Assembly (NCBI GenBank): GCA_016794345.1
Contig: JAEUKE010000204.1
Location: forward strand, 1-64,000
Origin: Myxococcales bacterium
GTDB taxonomy: Bacteria > Myxococcota_A > Polyangia > Polyangiales > Polyangiaceae
Direction of reading: 5' to 3'
Length of the DNA: 64,000 bases
Shown here: positions 25,074 to 33,536 of the stretch, piece by piece
Numbering within the stretch: the first letter of the stretch is position 1
Layout of the letters: each line of letters starts with the position of its first letter
Notes under the pieces: model-generated
Databases searched by the model: none
What the model saw: only the letters and a program-made list of their open reading frames with translations
What the model was told of the DNA's origin: nothing
Translations under genes and position numbers: made by a program

Positions 25074-28064
25074 ATGTTGCGAAGGACGCGTTGGTTTGCG
25101 CCGCTCTTGCTGGTGACCTTCGTTTCGGGGCACGCGTTCGCGGAGCCCCGCATCGAGCTCGGTGACTCCTTTCTGCCCTTCTTCCCGGGCCTTCTCGGCT
25201 ACGGACGCGAGCGGGGCAGCGTCTCGTCCCATCGCTACTATCCGGAGTTCGGCGTGACCACTGTCGAAGTCGACCCCGGCCTCGACACTGTCGATCACGA
25301 CGACTCGCCCGACACCAAGTACCGCGTCCGGATCACCCTGAGCGACGACGATCCCAATGGAAACCCATCGGGCGACGTCCACGTCTCGGGTGTGCAGTAC
25401 GAGCACATCCCGGGCTCGTACAATCTCCCGCCCATCCTGACCCCCGTCTCGGAGACACTCCACTTCGTCACGAACGGAGCGATGACGACCTCGACGTACT
25501 TCGACGAGGTGACGTCGATCAGCACCACGGGGCTCGGCATCGACGCGGTCATGGACGTCGAATGGTGGGACGGCCACGAACAGGAGATGGACGTGGGTGT
25601 CGGCATCGCCGACATCGCCTCCGAGGAAGAGTGCGAGACCGGCTGGCTCGTGTACTTCAACGGTCAGGAGGCCGTTCCCGACTGGGACTCCGAGACATCT
25701 CGGTGCGGAGCGTCGCTCATCGCAGGCGCGACCGTCGTCGACGGCGAGCGAGCTCCGGGGCCGTACCGCGGCATGTACTTCGGACTCGACGTGGACGACG
25801 ACGAGAACGATGCGTTCCATCACCACGACCTGCTGGGGCACACCCCGCTCTCGACGACATGGCAGAGCTGGCTCGGGCAGCTCCCCTATCGTGGGTACTT
25901 CTTCGACATCGACCTCGACGACGCGAACGACACCCACGTCAGGCCCATCCTGGTCCAGCTCGAGCGTCAGTCGGACCTCGCCATCGTCGACACCGCACGC
26001 GTCATGCTGACGATCGCGGTGGGGCCTCAAGGGCTCCCGGTCTTGAAGGGCATGTTACCGGGGGTCCAGAACCCCGGAGCGATCGGGTACCTGACGCCGC
26101 GTGGTCTGGATCGTCTCGAGCCGACCCACGCTGCCACGTTGCCCTATCCGATCGTGGCGGGCGGCAAGCAACCGCGACTTTCCCAGGGCGCGATCGACGT
26201 TGCCCCACACACGTCCGACGAGATCGACGTCAACCTGAGTGATCTCTCCGAGTCGAGCCTCGCCTACTGGACCGAGCCCAACCCTGCACCAGAACCCAAC
26301 AGCGGCGAGTTCGCCGGCTACCTCGCCTACCGCGACATCTTGGCCGAGGCGAAGGTGATGAAGTCGGCGTTCGACTACCTGAAGAAGGCATGCAGCACCA
26401 CACCGAACCCTGCGCTCTGCGAGATCAGCCTCCGCACGACTCACTGCGTCGACCGGAAACCCACGACCAGCGACTTTCGGATCCGTATCGAGGGAATCGA
26501 CACCTACTTCATGCCATCACGCGTCGACGACGCACTGGGAATCGGCGACGTGTCGGCGATGGATCTCGAGTTCGAGGACGACCAGATCACGGCTGACTTT
26601 CGCCTCGACGACATCCACGGATGGCTCGAGGCGTCGATCGATCCTTCGCTGGTCAGCATCGAGTGGGACAAGGGGCTGCTCGACCCGTGCATCCTCTGGC
26701 CGAGCAGCCGACGCCTGTCGGACTACGTCGACGACACGGATGATCGTGATGGCTGGCTCTCGTGCCAGAATCTCGAGTTCAACGCCGCCTCCGGCACGCT
26801 CGGGGCGCCGATTGCCTTCGACGTGAGGGCCGACGGCGAGAGCATCGAGACGCCGTTCGCACCAGGAACGCCCGACGTGAGCCTGGCCGGGGTCACCGCG
26901 AACGTCGATTCGGGCATCTGTGCCGAGGACTGGCTCCACGACTTCCTCGAGTCGGAGATCCTCGCGTGGGAGGCAGACATCGAGGACACGATAGCCGTCG
27001 AGCTGAAGACGGTTCCCGGAGAAGACGAAGCGCTCGACCGGCTCCTCGCACCCTACGAGCTGGGCATCGAGCGAGTCGACACGCCGCCGCCTGGGACCTC
27101 GCCGTACGACGTCCACCCGCTCGCCACCTACGATCTCCTCGCGAGCATCGGCTCGACGACCAGCGACGCCGTGTACGCGCACTGCAACGCAGCCGATGGC
27201 CTCTATGTACCCTACCTGACGCAGTCGACTCCTCGAGACAGCAACCCCTACCTCTTCTGGTACTGCCCTGTTGCATCGGGCCAGACCTGCAACGGCCTCG
27301 CCGGCGCACACGAGCCCATGCTCACCGGCGGCGTGGACCAGCTCGGTCACCCCTTCGACGTGGGCGTCAGCTACACCACCGCCCACATCAACCAGGCCCT
27401 GTGGGCGCAGGCACGTCGCCCTGACCGGCTCGGAAGCCAGAATGAGCGTGCCCGGCTCGTGGTGGAGCCAGACGCGATCGGCGAGCTCGCCGATCTCATG
27501 GGCCACACCGACGTCGCCGACGCGCTGGACGCGATCGGAACGGACTTCGGCGTACGCTTCCATCACGACGGCGCGCCCTTCATCGTCCTCACCGACGGCA
27601 GCGAAGAGACCAGGCTGATCTACGTGACGCCCAACCTCGTCGTGGAGCTGGTCTCACTCGACGCAGAGAGCAACGAGACCGTCGTCGCCAAGTTCCTCGT
27701 CGACGTGATCGACCAGGACTTCCAGCTGCGGCTCGCTCGAGGGGGAGACTCGGCCCTCGACGCTGCGTGGGGCAACGTCGACGTCTTCTCCACGACGTCG
27801 ACCTTCCTTCCGTCGTGCTTCGACGAGCGAGGTGCCGAGAGCTGCGACGGCCACCTGCGCCAGATCGTTGGCTCGCTGCTCTGGCCCGAGCTGCAGGCGC
27901 GCCTCCTCGACATGATCGCACGGATGCCCGCGCTGCAGCTCTTCGACGCCGCCGGCGAAAGCGGCCGCCCGCGACACATCGGCAACGCCCGGACCGTGCT
28001 CGCCAATCAAGAGGTGCTCTTGCTCGGGGATCTGTGCGTGCCGGGTGCCCCGGGCTGCGGGTGA
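25074..28064 (+). CDS. Large secreted protein of unknown function, 996 aa
   Basis: ATG 25074 follows CGGAGGAAT, a good ribosome site, and begins a signal peptide cleaved near GHAFAEP. The mature protein is acidic, beta-rich and full of Asp/Thr/Tyr turns (DDSPDTKYRVRITLSDDD, DVDDDENDAFHHHD), with scattered paired cysteines. Such Asp-rich stretches suggest calcium binding. No catalytic motif or repeat is obvious. It is monocistronic and followed by a GC-rich hairpin. I do not recognise a family; extracellular location is the only firm inference. Confidence 0.75.
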   Translation: MLRRTRWFAPLLLVTFVSGHAFAEPRIELGDSFLPFFPGLLGYGRERGSVSSHRYYPEFGVTTVEVDPGLDTVDHDDSPDTKYRVRITLSDDDPNGNPSGDVHVSGVQYEHIPGSYNLPPILTPVSETLHFVTNGAMTTSTYFDEVTSISTTGLGIDAVMDVEWWDGHEQEMDVGVGIADIASEEECETGWLVYFNGQEAVPDWDSETSRCGASLIAGATVVDGERAPGPYRGMYFGLDVDDDENDAFHHHDLLGHTPLSTTWQSWLGQLPYRGYFFDIDLDDANDTHVRPILVQLERQSDLAIVDTARVMLTIAVGPQGLPVLKGMLPGVQNPGAIGYLTPRGLDRLEPTHAATLPYPIVAGGKQPRLSQGAIDVAPHTSDEIDVNLSDLSESSLAYWTEPNPAPEPNSGEFAGYLAYRDILAEAKVMKSAFDYLKKACSTTPNPALCEISLRTTHCVDRKPTTSDFRIRIEGIDTYFMPSRVDDALGIGDVSAMDLEFEDDQITADFRLDDIHGWLEASIDPSLVSIEWDKGLLDPCILWPSSRRLSDYVDDTDDRDGWLSCQNLEFNAASGTLGAPIAFDVRADGESIETPFAPGTPDVSLAGVTANVDSGICAEDWLHDFLESEILAWEADIEDTIAVELKTVPGEDEALDRLLAPYELGIERVDTPPPGTSPYDVHPLATYDLLASIGSTTSDAVYAHCNAADGLYVPYLTQSTPRDSNPYLFWYCPVASGQTCNGLAGAHEPMLTGGVDQLGHPFDVGVSYTTAHINQALWAQARRPDRLGSQNERARLVVEPDAIGELADLMGHTDVADALDAIGTDFGVRFHHDGAPFIVLTDGSEETRLIYVTPNLVVELVSLDAESNETVVAKFLVDVIDQDFQLRLARGGDSALDAAWGNVDVFSTTSTFLPSCFDERGAESCDGHLRQIVGSLLWPELQARLLDMIARMPALQLFDAAGESGRPRHIGNARTVLANQEVLLLGDLCVPGAPGCG

Positions 28065-28498
28065 CCCGGCGCAGCGTCTCGAGCCCGCCTTCCGTGCGCG
28101 GGCAACCCGAGTTGGCTCACCAGCACACGTCGACGTCGGGGCCTGCCCCGCCTTGACCTTCGTCGCGAGCTCCGCGTCCACCTGGCTTCCACGCAGGTGC
28201 ACCAGGCGGAGCCTCGCCGCCGTCCCCCGAAGCGACGGAGCGCACGAGAAACTGCCGACGTGGAGACGAGGCTCCCGCGGAGGAGCAGGGTGCGCTCCTC
28301 CGCGCATCCGGTCCTCGTGAGGATGGGGTCGGCGAGCTCGCCCTGGCTCTCGCAGCGCGGCGAAAGGGGGAAGCCGAGTGCAGCCTCGGTGGCCCCCGAT
28401 GCACCGAGCCGAGCTCCGTGTCCACCGATGTCCACGAAGAACCGTGGGCAAGGGACGTAAGCAGGGGGCGTCCCCACCCCCATCTTCGATGGTGACTC
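28065..28498. other. 434-bp intergenic region with a strong hairpin
   Basis: No gene is supported. CGCGGAGGAGC (28276-28286) and GCTCCTCCGCG (28294-28304) form a perfect 11-bp stem with a 7-base loop. It could terminate transcription from the long secreted-protein gene or be a mobile-repeat hairpin. There is no T-run after it. Confidence 0.4.
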
Positions 28499-29197
28499 GT
28501 GTCGAACGTCGTCTGGAATCTCCTCTGTCGCTCCGCCTCGAAGGTCGGTGATCGCGTGGAGGATCTCCTCCGCCTCGCCCCCACGGCCGCGCTGCTGCTG
28601 TTGTCAGCCTGCCCCGCCAAGCAAGGAGCCGGCGAAGGCTCGAACGCCAAGGAGTCCGCGTCACCGAAGGCATCGGGCTCGGCAGCCACCAGCGCGGGTG
28701 CGGCCGCGAGCTCGCCTGCACCGAAAGCGCCGCCTCCCCCTCCCTCCCCGGTCGACCTGGACAAGAAGGTCTGGAGCGACGGCACGACCACGCTCGCGCT
28801 CGAGCAGAAGGACCTATCCAAGTCGTGCCTGCTCAAGGGCGTGTCGATGATGGTGCCCGAGAAGGCGTCGATCAAGCCGCTGATGGGATCACGCGGGTGT
28901 GTGATCCGCCCGTTCGGTGAAGACGGCCCCTACTTGTTCGTGGTGAACGACGAGCTCAACTTCAAGATGACGCCGAGGGAGGAGATGAAGGGCATCAAGC
29001 GCGTGGTCGAAGAGACGGCAGACAGCTGGCTGGTGGAGAGCGACGACGCCAAGGCTGGCTTCGTCAGCCGAGTCACAAAGAAGCTCGGAGACCACGTGCA
29101 CTGGTGCACCGGGAACTCCAACGGCAAGCCCGAGGGCGAGCAGATCGCGCGCGGCTTCCTCAAGCTGTGCGGCACCATGACCTACACCGCTCCCTGA
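28499..29197 (+). CDS. Lipoprotein of unknown function, 232 aa
   Basis: The signal segment LAPTAALLLLSAC ends in a lipobox. The frame opens at GTG 28499, but GTG 28556 (VEDLLRLAPTAALLLL) gives a more normal signal length and may be the real start. After the Cys there is a Ser/Ala/Pro linker of about 45 residues and then a compact domain with four cysteines (KSCLLKG, SRGCVIRP, VHWCTGN, KLCGTM) that probably form two disulfides. The family is unknown. It is exported and membrane-anchored. Confidence 0.65.
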   Translation: MSNVVWNLLCRSASKVGDRVEDLLRLAPTAALLLLSACPAKQGAGEGSNAKESASPKASGSAATSAGAAASSPAPKAPPPPPSPVDLDKKVWSDGTTTLALEQKDLSKSCLLKGVSMMVPEKASIKPLMGSRGCVIRPFGEDGPYLFVVNDELNFKMTPREEMKGIKRVVEETADSWLVESDDAKAGFVSRVTKKLGDHVHWCTGNSNGKPEGEQIARGFLKLCGTMTYTAP

Positions 29198-29299
29198 ATC
29201 CCCTCACCTCGAGGAGGGTGGCGAAGACCGCGCGAACAGGGCCGAGCTTCTGGACGACGTCGAGGATGGGAGCGAGGTATCCTTCCCGCGAGGCCACCC

Positions 29300-29983
29300 T
29301 TGCTGAAGAACGCGATCCAGACCGCAGCCGCCCTCGCCCTTCGTGGAGCTCCTGCCATTCGCGCCGCCGTTCACGGAGCGCGGCTGGGTGCAGGCGCGCG
29401 CTTCGCCGCGTCCACGGTGGAGGCGCTCGGCATCCGGGTCCAAAGGACACCCGTCGTGGCGCTCGCGCCGGTCGAGATCATGGCGGATGCCCTGGCGAAG
29501 CCCGCTGCGCACGTCGCTGGGATCACGCGCGGAGGTGTGCAGCTGCGGATGTCGCCGACCGGAGGTGTGACGGCGACCGTGAGCCACGAGCTCGTCGCTG
29601 CGGCTGCCCGTATGTCGACGCGAGGCGCGCTCGCGACGATCGGCCGCGCTACTGCGGTCGGCGCGCTCGGTGGCGCTGCGATCGACGCGGCCATCGCCGG
29701 GCTCGCGCTCGTCCCCGCGCTGCGAATGGGCACGCTCAACAAGAAGGATGCGGCGGTTCACGTCGCGAAGCGCGCGGCCCGCGGGGCTGTCGCAGGCGCC
29801 GCGAGCGTGGCGGCAGCGGGCGCGGTGAGCGCGGGTGTGGCGGCCGTCGGCCTCACGTTCGCGGGCGCGCCCGTCGTCGTGCCGCTGGTGGCGATGGTCA
29901 CCGTCGGGTCCGTGGTCACCCGCGCGATCGACAAGCGCTTCCCGACGGAGCTACGACCGGCGCTCGGCGAAAGCGCGGACTGA
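29300..29983 (+). CDS. Ala/Gly-rich membrane-associated protein, 227 aa
   Basis: A TTG at 29300 is the only reasonable start, and no good ribosome site precedes it. The protein is Ala/Val/Gly-rich with hydrophobic stretches at about 125-145 (GALGGAAIDAAIAGLALVPA) and 163-210 (GAVSAGVAAVGLTFAGAPVV), suggesting two or three membrane helices of the glycine-zipper type. No enzymatic motif is visible. It converges with the next gene with a 23-base gap. Confidence 0.5.
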   Translation: MLKNAIQTAAALALRGAPAIRAAVHGARLGAGARFAASTVEALGIRVQRTPVVALAPVEIMADALAKPAAHVAGITRGGVQLRMSPTGGVTATVSHELVAAAARMSTRGALATIGRATAVGALGGAAIDAAIAGLALVPALRMGTLNKKDAAVHVAKRAARGAVAGAASVAAAGAVSAGVAAVGLTFAGAPVVVPLVAMVTVGSVVTRAIDKRFPTELRPALGESAD

Positions 29984-30006
29984 CGGGACGAAGCGCACGC
30001 GCCGCC

Positions 30007-30645
30007 TCAGCGCTGGCTGGCCAGCCCGGCGACGACGCGATCCGCGAGCGCAAACACGAAATCGGCTCGATCGGCCGGGCTCTGCGCGGTGACGACGAAA
30101 TCGAATGTCACGCCGAGCTGCTGGCACGACGCGAGCGTCGTCGCGTAGAGACGCTGGCGCCAGGCTCCGCCGCTCCTCTCGTAGACGTGCTCGCTCCAGC
30201 GCGCGGAGCCGTTCTGTTTGGCCACCTGCCCGCCACCGATGACACGCGTCCCGGCCATCGCACGCTCGAGGTCGAGCGGCGCGCCGAGCGGTCCGCGCAC
30301 GTGCACCATCTCCTCCGCGTCGGTCGCGTCGTCCAACGTGAGCTCGAACGGCCAAGCCGCCTCTTCGGGCGTGGAGAACACCTTGACGTGATCCACGACG
30401 GGGAAGTGAACATGCTCCGTGTGCACCGCGTAGACAGGCACGTTCGGGTACTCGGCGATTTCGGCCGTGACGTCTTCCACGCTCGCGCCACCCAGCGGGC
30501 TGAAGCCAAGGCCTCCTCCTGACGGGCCGAAGATCACCATCGCCCCCTCGTGCTCGACCGCCATCTTCGGCGGCCGGAAGGAGACGACGAACGGAACGCG
30601 GGGCACGATCTTGGTGCCGAAGCCGGTGACATGGAGCGGCGACAT
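30007..30645 (-). CDS. Unknown soluble protein, 212 aa
   Basis: The ATG start at 30645 is preceded by a TAGGTT hexamer 9 bases away, so the mRNA may be leaderless. The protein is mixed alpha/beta with no signal peptide. Notable segments are VSFRPPKMAVEHEGAMVIF, GGGLGFSPLGGASVEDV and VPVYAVHTEHVHFPVVDHV, the last His-rich. I do not recognise a family. It is monocistronic on the reverse strand, convergent with the membrane-associated gene. Confidence 0.6.
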   Translation of the reverse strand: MSPLHVTGFGTKIVPRVPFVVSFRPPKMAVEHEGAMVIFGPSGGGLGFSPLGGASVEDVTAEIAEYPNVPVYAVHTEHVHFPVVDHVKVFSTPEEAAWPFELTLDDATDAEEMVHVRGPLGAPLDLERAMAGTRVIGGGQVAKQNGSARWSEHVYERSGGAWRQRLYATTLASCQQLGVTFDFVVTAQSPADRADFVFALADRVVAGLASQR

Positions 30646-30750
30646 GGCGCAGGCAACCTAGCGGGAGCGCTCTCGAGAGCCCAGCCCGGATCACTCGTCG
30701 CAGATTGCGTCGACGGCCACGACCTGACACGAGACGCACAGCGCGAAGAG

Positions 30751-31380
30751 CTACTGAGCCGGGATCGGGTCATCACAGGTGATGCGCTCGACCTCGACCT
30801 CCCACTCGGCCGGCACCACGCGGACGAGCTTCGCATCCGGCAGCGTGAGGAGGCGCGAGCTCGGCGGTGGCGGCACCGGCCCGCACCCGACGACGCACGA
30901 GCCCGCGATGTGCTTGTCTCGGAAGGTCACCTTGGGGACGAGCCGCACGATGATGACCGCACCGTCCCTGTCGATCGCCACGCCGTACTGTTCGTGGGGT
31001 AGCGGCGAGCAGTAGTCCGAGAACGGCGGCGTCTTGAAGGTGAGCCGCGGTACCGCGTCGCCGGGACGCGCGTCGAGGACGACCGACTCGCCGGGGCCGA
31101 GCCCTTCGACGACGACGTCGCCCGGCGGCTGCGGCCGCTCGACGCCCCTGATCTCCCGGCTCTCTTCTCGAGTCGGCACGCGGAGCGCACGGAGATCGTG
31201 GTCCTCCGCGAAGTCCGCAAAGGCCCTGTCGACCGGGCTGTCGGTCGGCAAGAAGTCGATAGGCTCGTTCGGGGGCGGGATGACACTCGGCGCCGGCGCG
31301 CAGCCGAGCGCCGCGAGGACGACCAGGAAGGGCGAGACCGAGGCGAGCGGGCGCATTCGCCCGGCGACAACGTGCGACAC
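30751..31380 (-). CDS. Lipoprotein of unknown function, 209 aa
   Basis: The signal MRPLASVSPFLVVLAALGC ends in a clear lipobox. GTG 31380 is preferred because a TAAGAT -10-like hexamer ends exactly 6 bases before it, suggesting a leaderless mRNA; ATG 31356 is the alternative. The mature part has a Pro-rich start, an acidic helical region and a C-terminal beta region with cysteines at SDYCSPL and SCVVGCGP. No family is recognised. Confidence 0.6.
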   Translation of the reverse strand: MSHVVAGRMRPLASVSPFLVVLAALGCAPAPSVIPPPNEPIDFLPTDSPVDRAFADFAEDHDLRALRVPTREESREIRGVERPQPPGDVVVEGLGPGESVVLDARPGDAVPRLTFKTPPFSDYCSPLPHEQYGVAIDRDGAVIIVRLVPKVTFRDKHIAGSCVVGCGPVPPPPSSRLLTLPDAKLVRVVPAEWEVEVERITCDDPIPAQ

Positions 31381-31386
31381 CGCCAG

Positions 31387-31392
31387 ATCTTA
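31387..31392 (-). promoter_or_regulatory. -10-like box of a leaderless promoter (lipoprotein gene at 31380)
   Basis: TAAGAT on the reverse strand lies exactly 6 bases before GTG 31380. A transcript starting about 7 bases downstream would begin at the start codon. Confidence 0.45.
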
Positions 31393-31529
31393 CGCGTGGA
31401 TGCGCCGCCCCGTTCGCCCGCTCCGGGGTTGAGGCTGTGCTCGTCGGCGGCACGCCTCGCGCTTTCCGACTTTCCGCCCGCTCACGTTGCGCGTAAGCCC
31501 TCGACCTTCCTTCCTGCCGGAGTCGTTCG

Positions 31530-32729
31530 ATGCTCAAACGATCCTTCTCCCTGCTCGCGATCGCGTGCGCCGCTCCCTATTTCCTCGCTGCCGCCTGCTC
31601 GGCCGGCACACAAGACGGCGGCGTCGACGACGACACCAGCGGAAGCGGCACCGGCAACGGCGCCGGAAGCCCGACTGGCTCCACGACCAGCGGTGCGGGC
31701 GGCAGCACGACGTCCGGCTTCAACACCGGCGGCGGCCAGGGAACCGGAGGCTTCGAAGAGTGCTTCGGCGTCTCCAGCACCGCGACCGCGGAGAAGCAGC
31801 CCGCGGACATCGTCATCGCCGTCGACACGTCCGGGAGCATGAGCGAGGAGAGCGCCGAGGTGCAGCAGAACCTCAACGCCTTCGCCTCGATCATCACGCA
31901 GAGCGGGATCGACGTGCACGTCGTTCTCATCGCCGACGCGACGGTCTGCATCCCCTCGCCGCTCGGATCGGGGACCTGCAACGGCACGGACGAGGCGCTG
32001 CCGGCCTACCGGCACGTGGTGGAGACCGTAAACAGCACGGACGCGCTCGAGCGCATCCTGGGCACGTACCCGCAATGGCAGCCCTCGCTCCGGGCGAACG
32101 CGACGAAGACCTTCGTCGTCGTCTCGGATGACAACTCCGACATGAGCGCGGCGGACTTCACGAGCCAGCTCCTCGCGCTGGACCCGCCCACGTTCCAGGG
32201 CTTCCTCTTCCACGCCATCGTCGCCAACTCGGACCCGCTCGACTGCTTCGGCTTCACCTGCCCGGCGAACAACCCGTGCTGTTACCCGATTGGTCCGTTC
32301 GGCTGCGACTCGTACGGCGCGGCGGAGGGCACCGTCTACAAGCAGCTCACGATGCAGACGATGGGCATCGCCGGCGATCTCTGCACACAGGAGTTCGACC
32401 CCATCTTCCAGGACCTGGCCGAAGGCGTCGTCGCGGCGAGCCAGCTCTCGTGCGAGTACACTATCCCCGAGCCGCCGATGGGCGAGACCTTCGATGCGGC
32501 CCAGGTGAACGTGATCTACACGCCGGGCGGGCAGAGCATGGGCCAGCCGATCTACAACGTCCCCGGCGGCGCCGCGGATTGCGGCCCGCAGGGCGGCTGG
32601 TACTACGACGACCCCGCGAGCCCCACGAAGATCCTCATCTGCCCCGCGAGCTGCACGGTGCTTCAGGGCGACGCGATGGGGAAGGTCGACGTCGAGTTCG
32701 GCTGCGAGACCGAGATCGTCCCGCAGTAG
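31530..32729 (+). CDS. VWA-domain lipoprotein, 399 aa
   Basis: The signal ends at LAAACSAG (lipobox Cys near residue 23). A Gly/Ser/Thr linker of about 50 residues leads to a von Willebrand A domain beginning DIVIAVDTSGSM, which holds the DxSxS MIDAS metal site. A later strand TFVVVSDDNSD fits the same fold. The C-terminal half is Cys-rich (CFGFTCPANNPCCYP, CEYTIPEPP, CPASCTVLQG) and probably disulfide-bonded. It is likely a surface protein that binds protein ligands through the metal site. It is followed by a CAP-domain lipoprotein of similar build. Confidence 0.8.
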   Translation: MLKRSFSLLAIACAAPYFLAAACSAGTQDGGVDDDTSGSGTGNGAGSPTGSTTSGAGGSTTSGFNTGGGQGTGGFEECFGVSSTATAEKQPADIVIAVDTSGSMSEESAEVQQNLNAFASIITQSGIDVHVVLIADATVCIPSPLGSGTCNGTDEALPAYRHVVETVNSTDALERILGTYPQWQPSLRANATKTFVVVSDDNSDMSAADFTSQLLALDPPTFQGFLFHAIVANSDPLDCFGFTCPANNPCCYPIGPFGCDSYGAAEGTVYKQLTMQTMGIAGDLCTQEFDPIFQDLAEGVVAASQLSCEYTIPEPPMGETFDAAQVNVIYTPGGQSMGQPIYNVPGGAADCGPQGGWYYDDPASPTKILICPASCTVLQGDAMGKVDVEFGCETEIVPQ

Positions 32730-32831
32730 CGCGCGGCAGAGGCCAAGGTCGGCCGTCCGACAGCGTCACCGGAAAAGAACGGCCGGGCTGCGCGAGCGGC
32801 ATCGCCATTTTCTGGCGGGCTGAGGCTCGCG

Positions 32832-32837
32832 TACGAT
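32832..32837 (+). promoter_or_regulatory. -10-like box of a leaderless promoter (CAP lipoprotein)
   Basis: TACGAT ends 6 bases before ATG 32844, and no ribosome site is present between them. Confidence 0.45.
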
Positions 32838-32843
32838 CGTGCC

Positions 32844-33488
32844 ATGTTGACCTCTCGCGCGCTCGGACTGTCGCTCTCGCTCGTGCTCCTCGCGGCTTGT
32901 GGTGATGACGGATCCATCGGGAGCGGCGGCGGCGACTCGGGCGACACGACCGGCTCCGGGCCGTCGGGCACGACGGGCTCGGGCAAAGGTCCCACGACCA
33001 CGGCGGCGAACGGCACGGGCTCGGGCACGACCACCACGGGCAGCAACCAGTGTGACAGCGGCCCGCTCGCCGAGCCGATCCCCGGCTGCGCGCCGACGCC
33101 GCCCGCGAGCACGGGCGATCCGCACCAGGACTGCGTGGACCGCATCAACCAGTTCCGCTGGGAGTGCCAGTGCCTGCCGCCGCTCGCCCGATGGACGGAG
33201 GCCGAGGGCTGCACCGATCAGCAATCCGCCGACGACCAGGCGGCGGACTCCGCGCACAGCCACTTCGGCGCCTGCGGCGAGTTCGCCCAGAACAGCTGCC
33301 CGAACTGGGGCTCGGAGGCCGAGGTGGTCGGCGGCTGCCTCCAGATGATGTGGGACGAAGGCCCGGGCGAGCCGTTCAGCGAGCACGGCCACTACATCAA
33401 CATGTCGAACACCGGCTACTCGAAGGTGGCCTGCGGCTTCTCGTCCTCCGGGGCCGGCGTGTGGGCGAACCAGAACTTCGCCCCCTGA
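32844..33488 (+). CDS. CAP/SCP-domain lipoprotein, 214 aa
   Basis: The signal MLTSRALGLSLSLVLLAAC is a lipoprotein signal. A Gly/Ser/Thr linker of about 55 residues is followed by a CAP-like domain: CVDRINQFRWEC at its start, SAHSHFGACGEFAQNSC in the middle, and GHYINMSNTGYSKVACGF near the end, the hallmark region of the family. CAP proteins are secreted and often bind sterols or lipids or act on the envelope; the role here is unknown. No ribosome site precedes ATG 32844. Confidence 0.8.
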   Translation: MLTSRALGLSLSLVLLAACGDDGSIGSGGGDSGDTTGSGPSGTTGSGKGPTTTAANGTGSGTTTTGSNQCDSGPLAEPIPGCAPTPPASTGDPHQDCVDRINQFRWECQCLPPLARWTEAEGCTDQQSADDQAADSAHSHFGACGEFAQNSCPNWGSEAEVVGGCLQMMWDEGPGEPFSEHGHYINMSNTGYSKVACGFSSSGAGVWANQNFAP

Positions 33489-33524
33489 GACCACGAACGG
33501 GCCCTACGTAACTCAGGATTGAGC

Positions 33525-33530
33525 TACGCT
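33525..33530 (+). promoter_or_regulatory. -10-like box of a leaderless promoter (isoamylase-like gene)
   Basis: TACGCT ends 6 bases before ATG 33537. The sequence between is CCGCCC, with no ribosome site. Confidence 0.45.
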
Positions 33531-33536
33531 CCGCCC

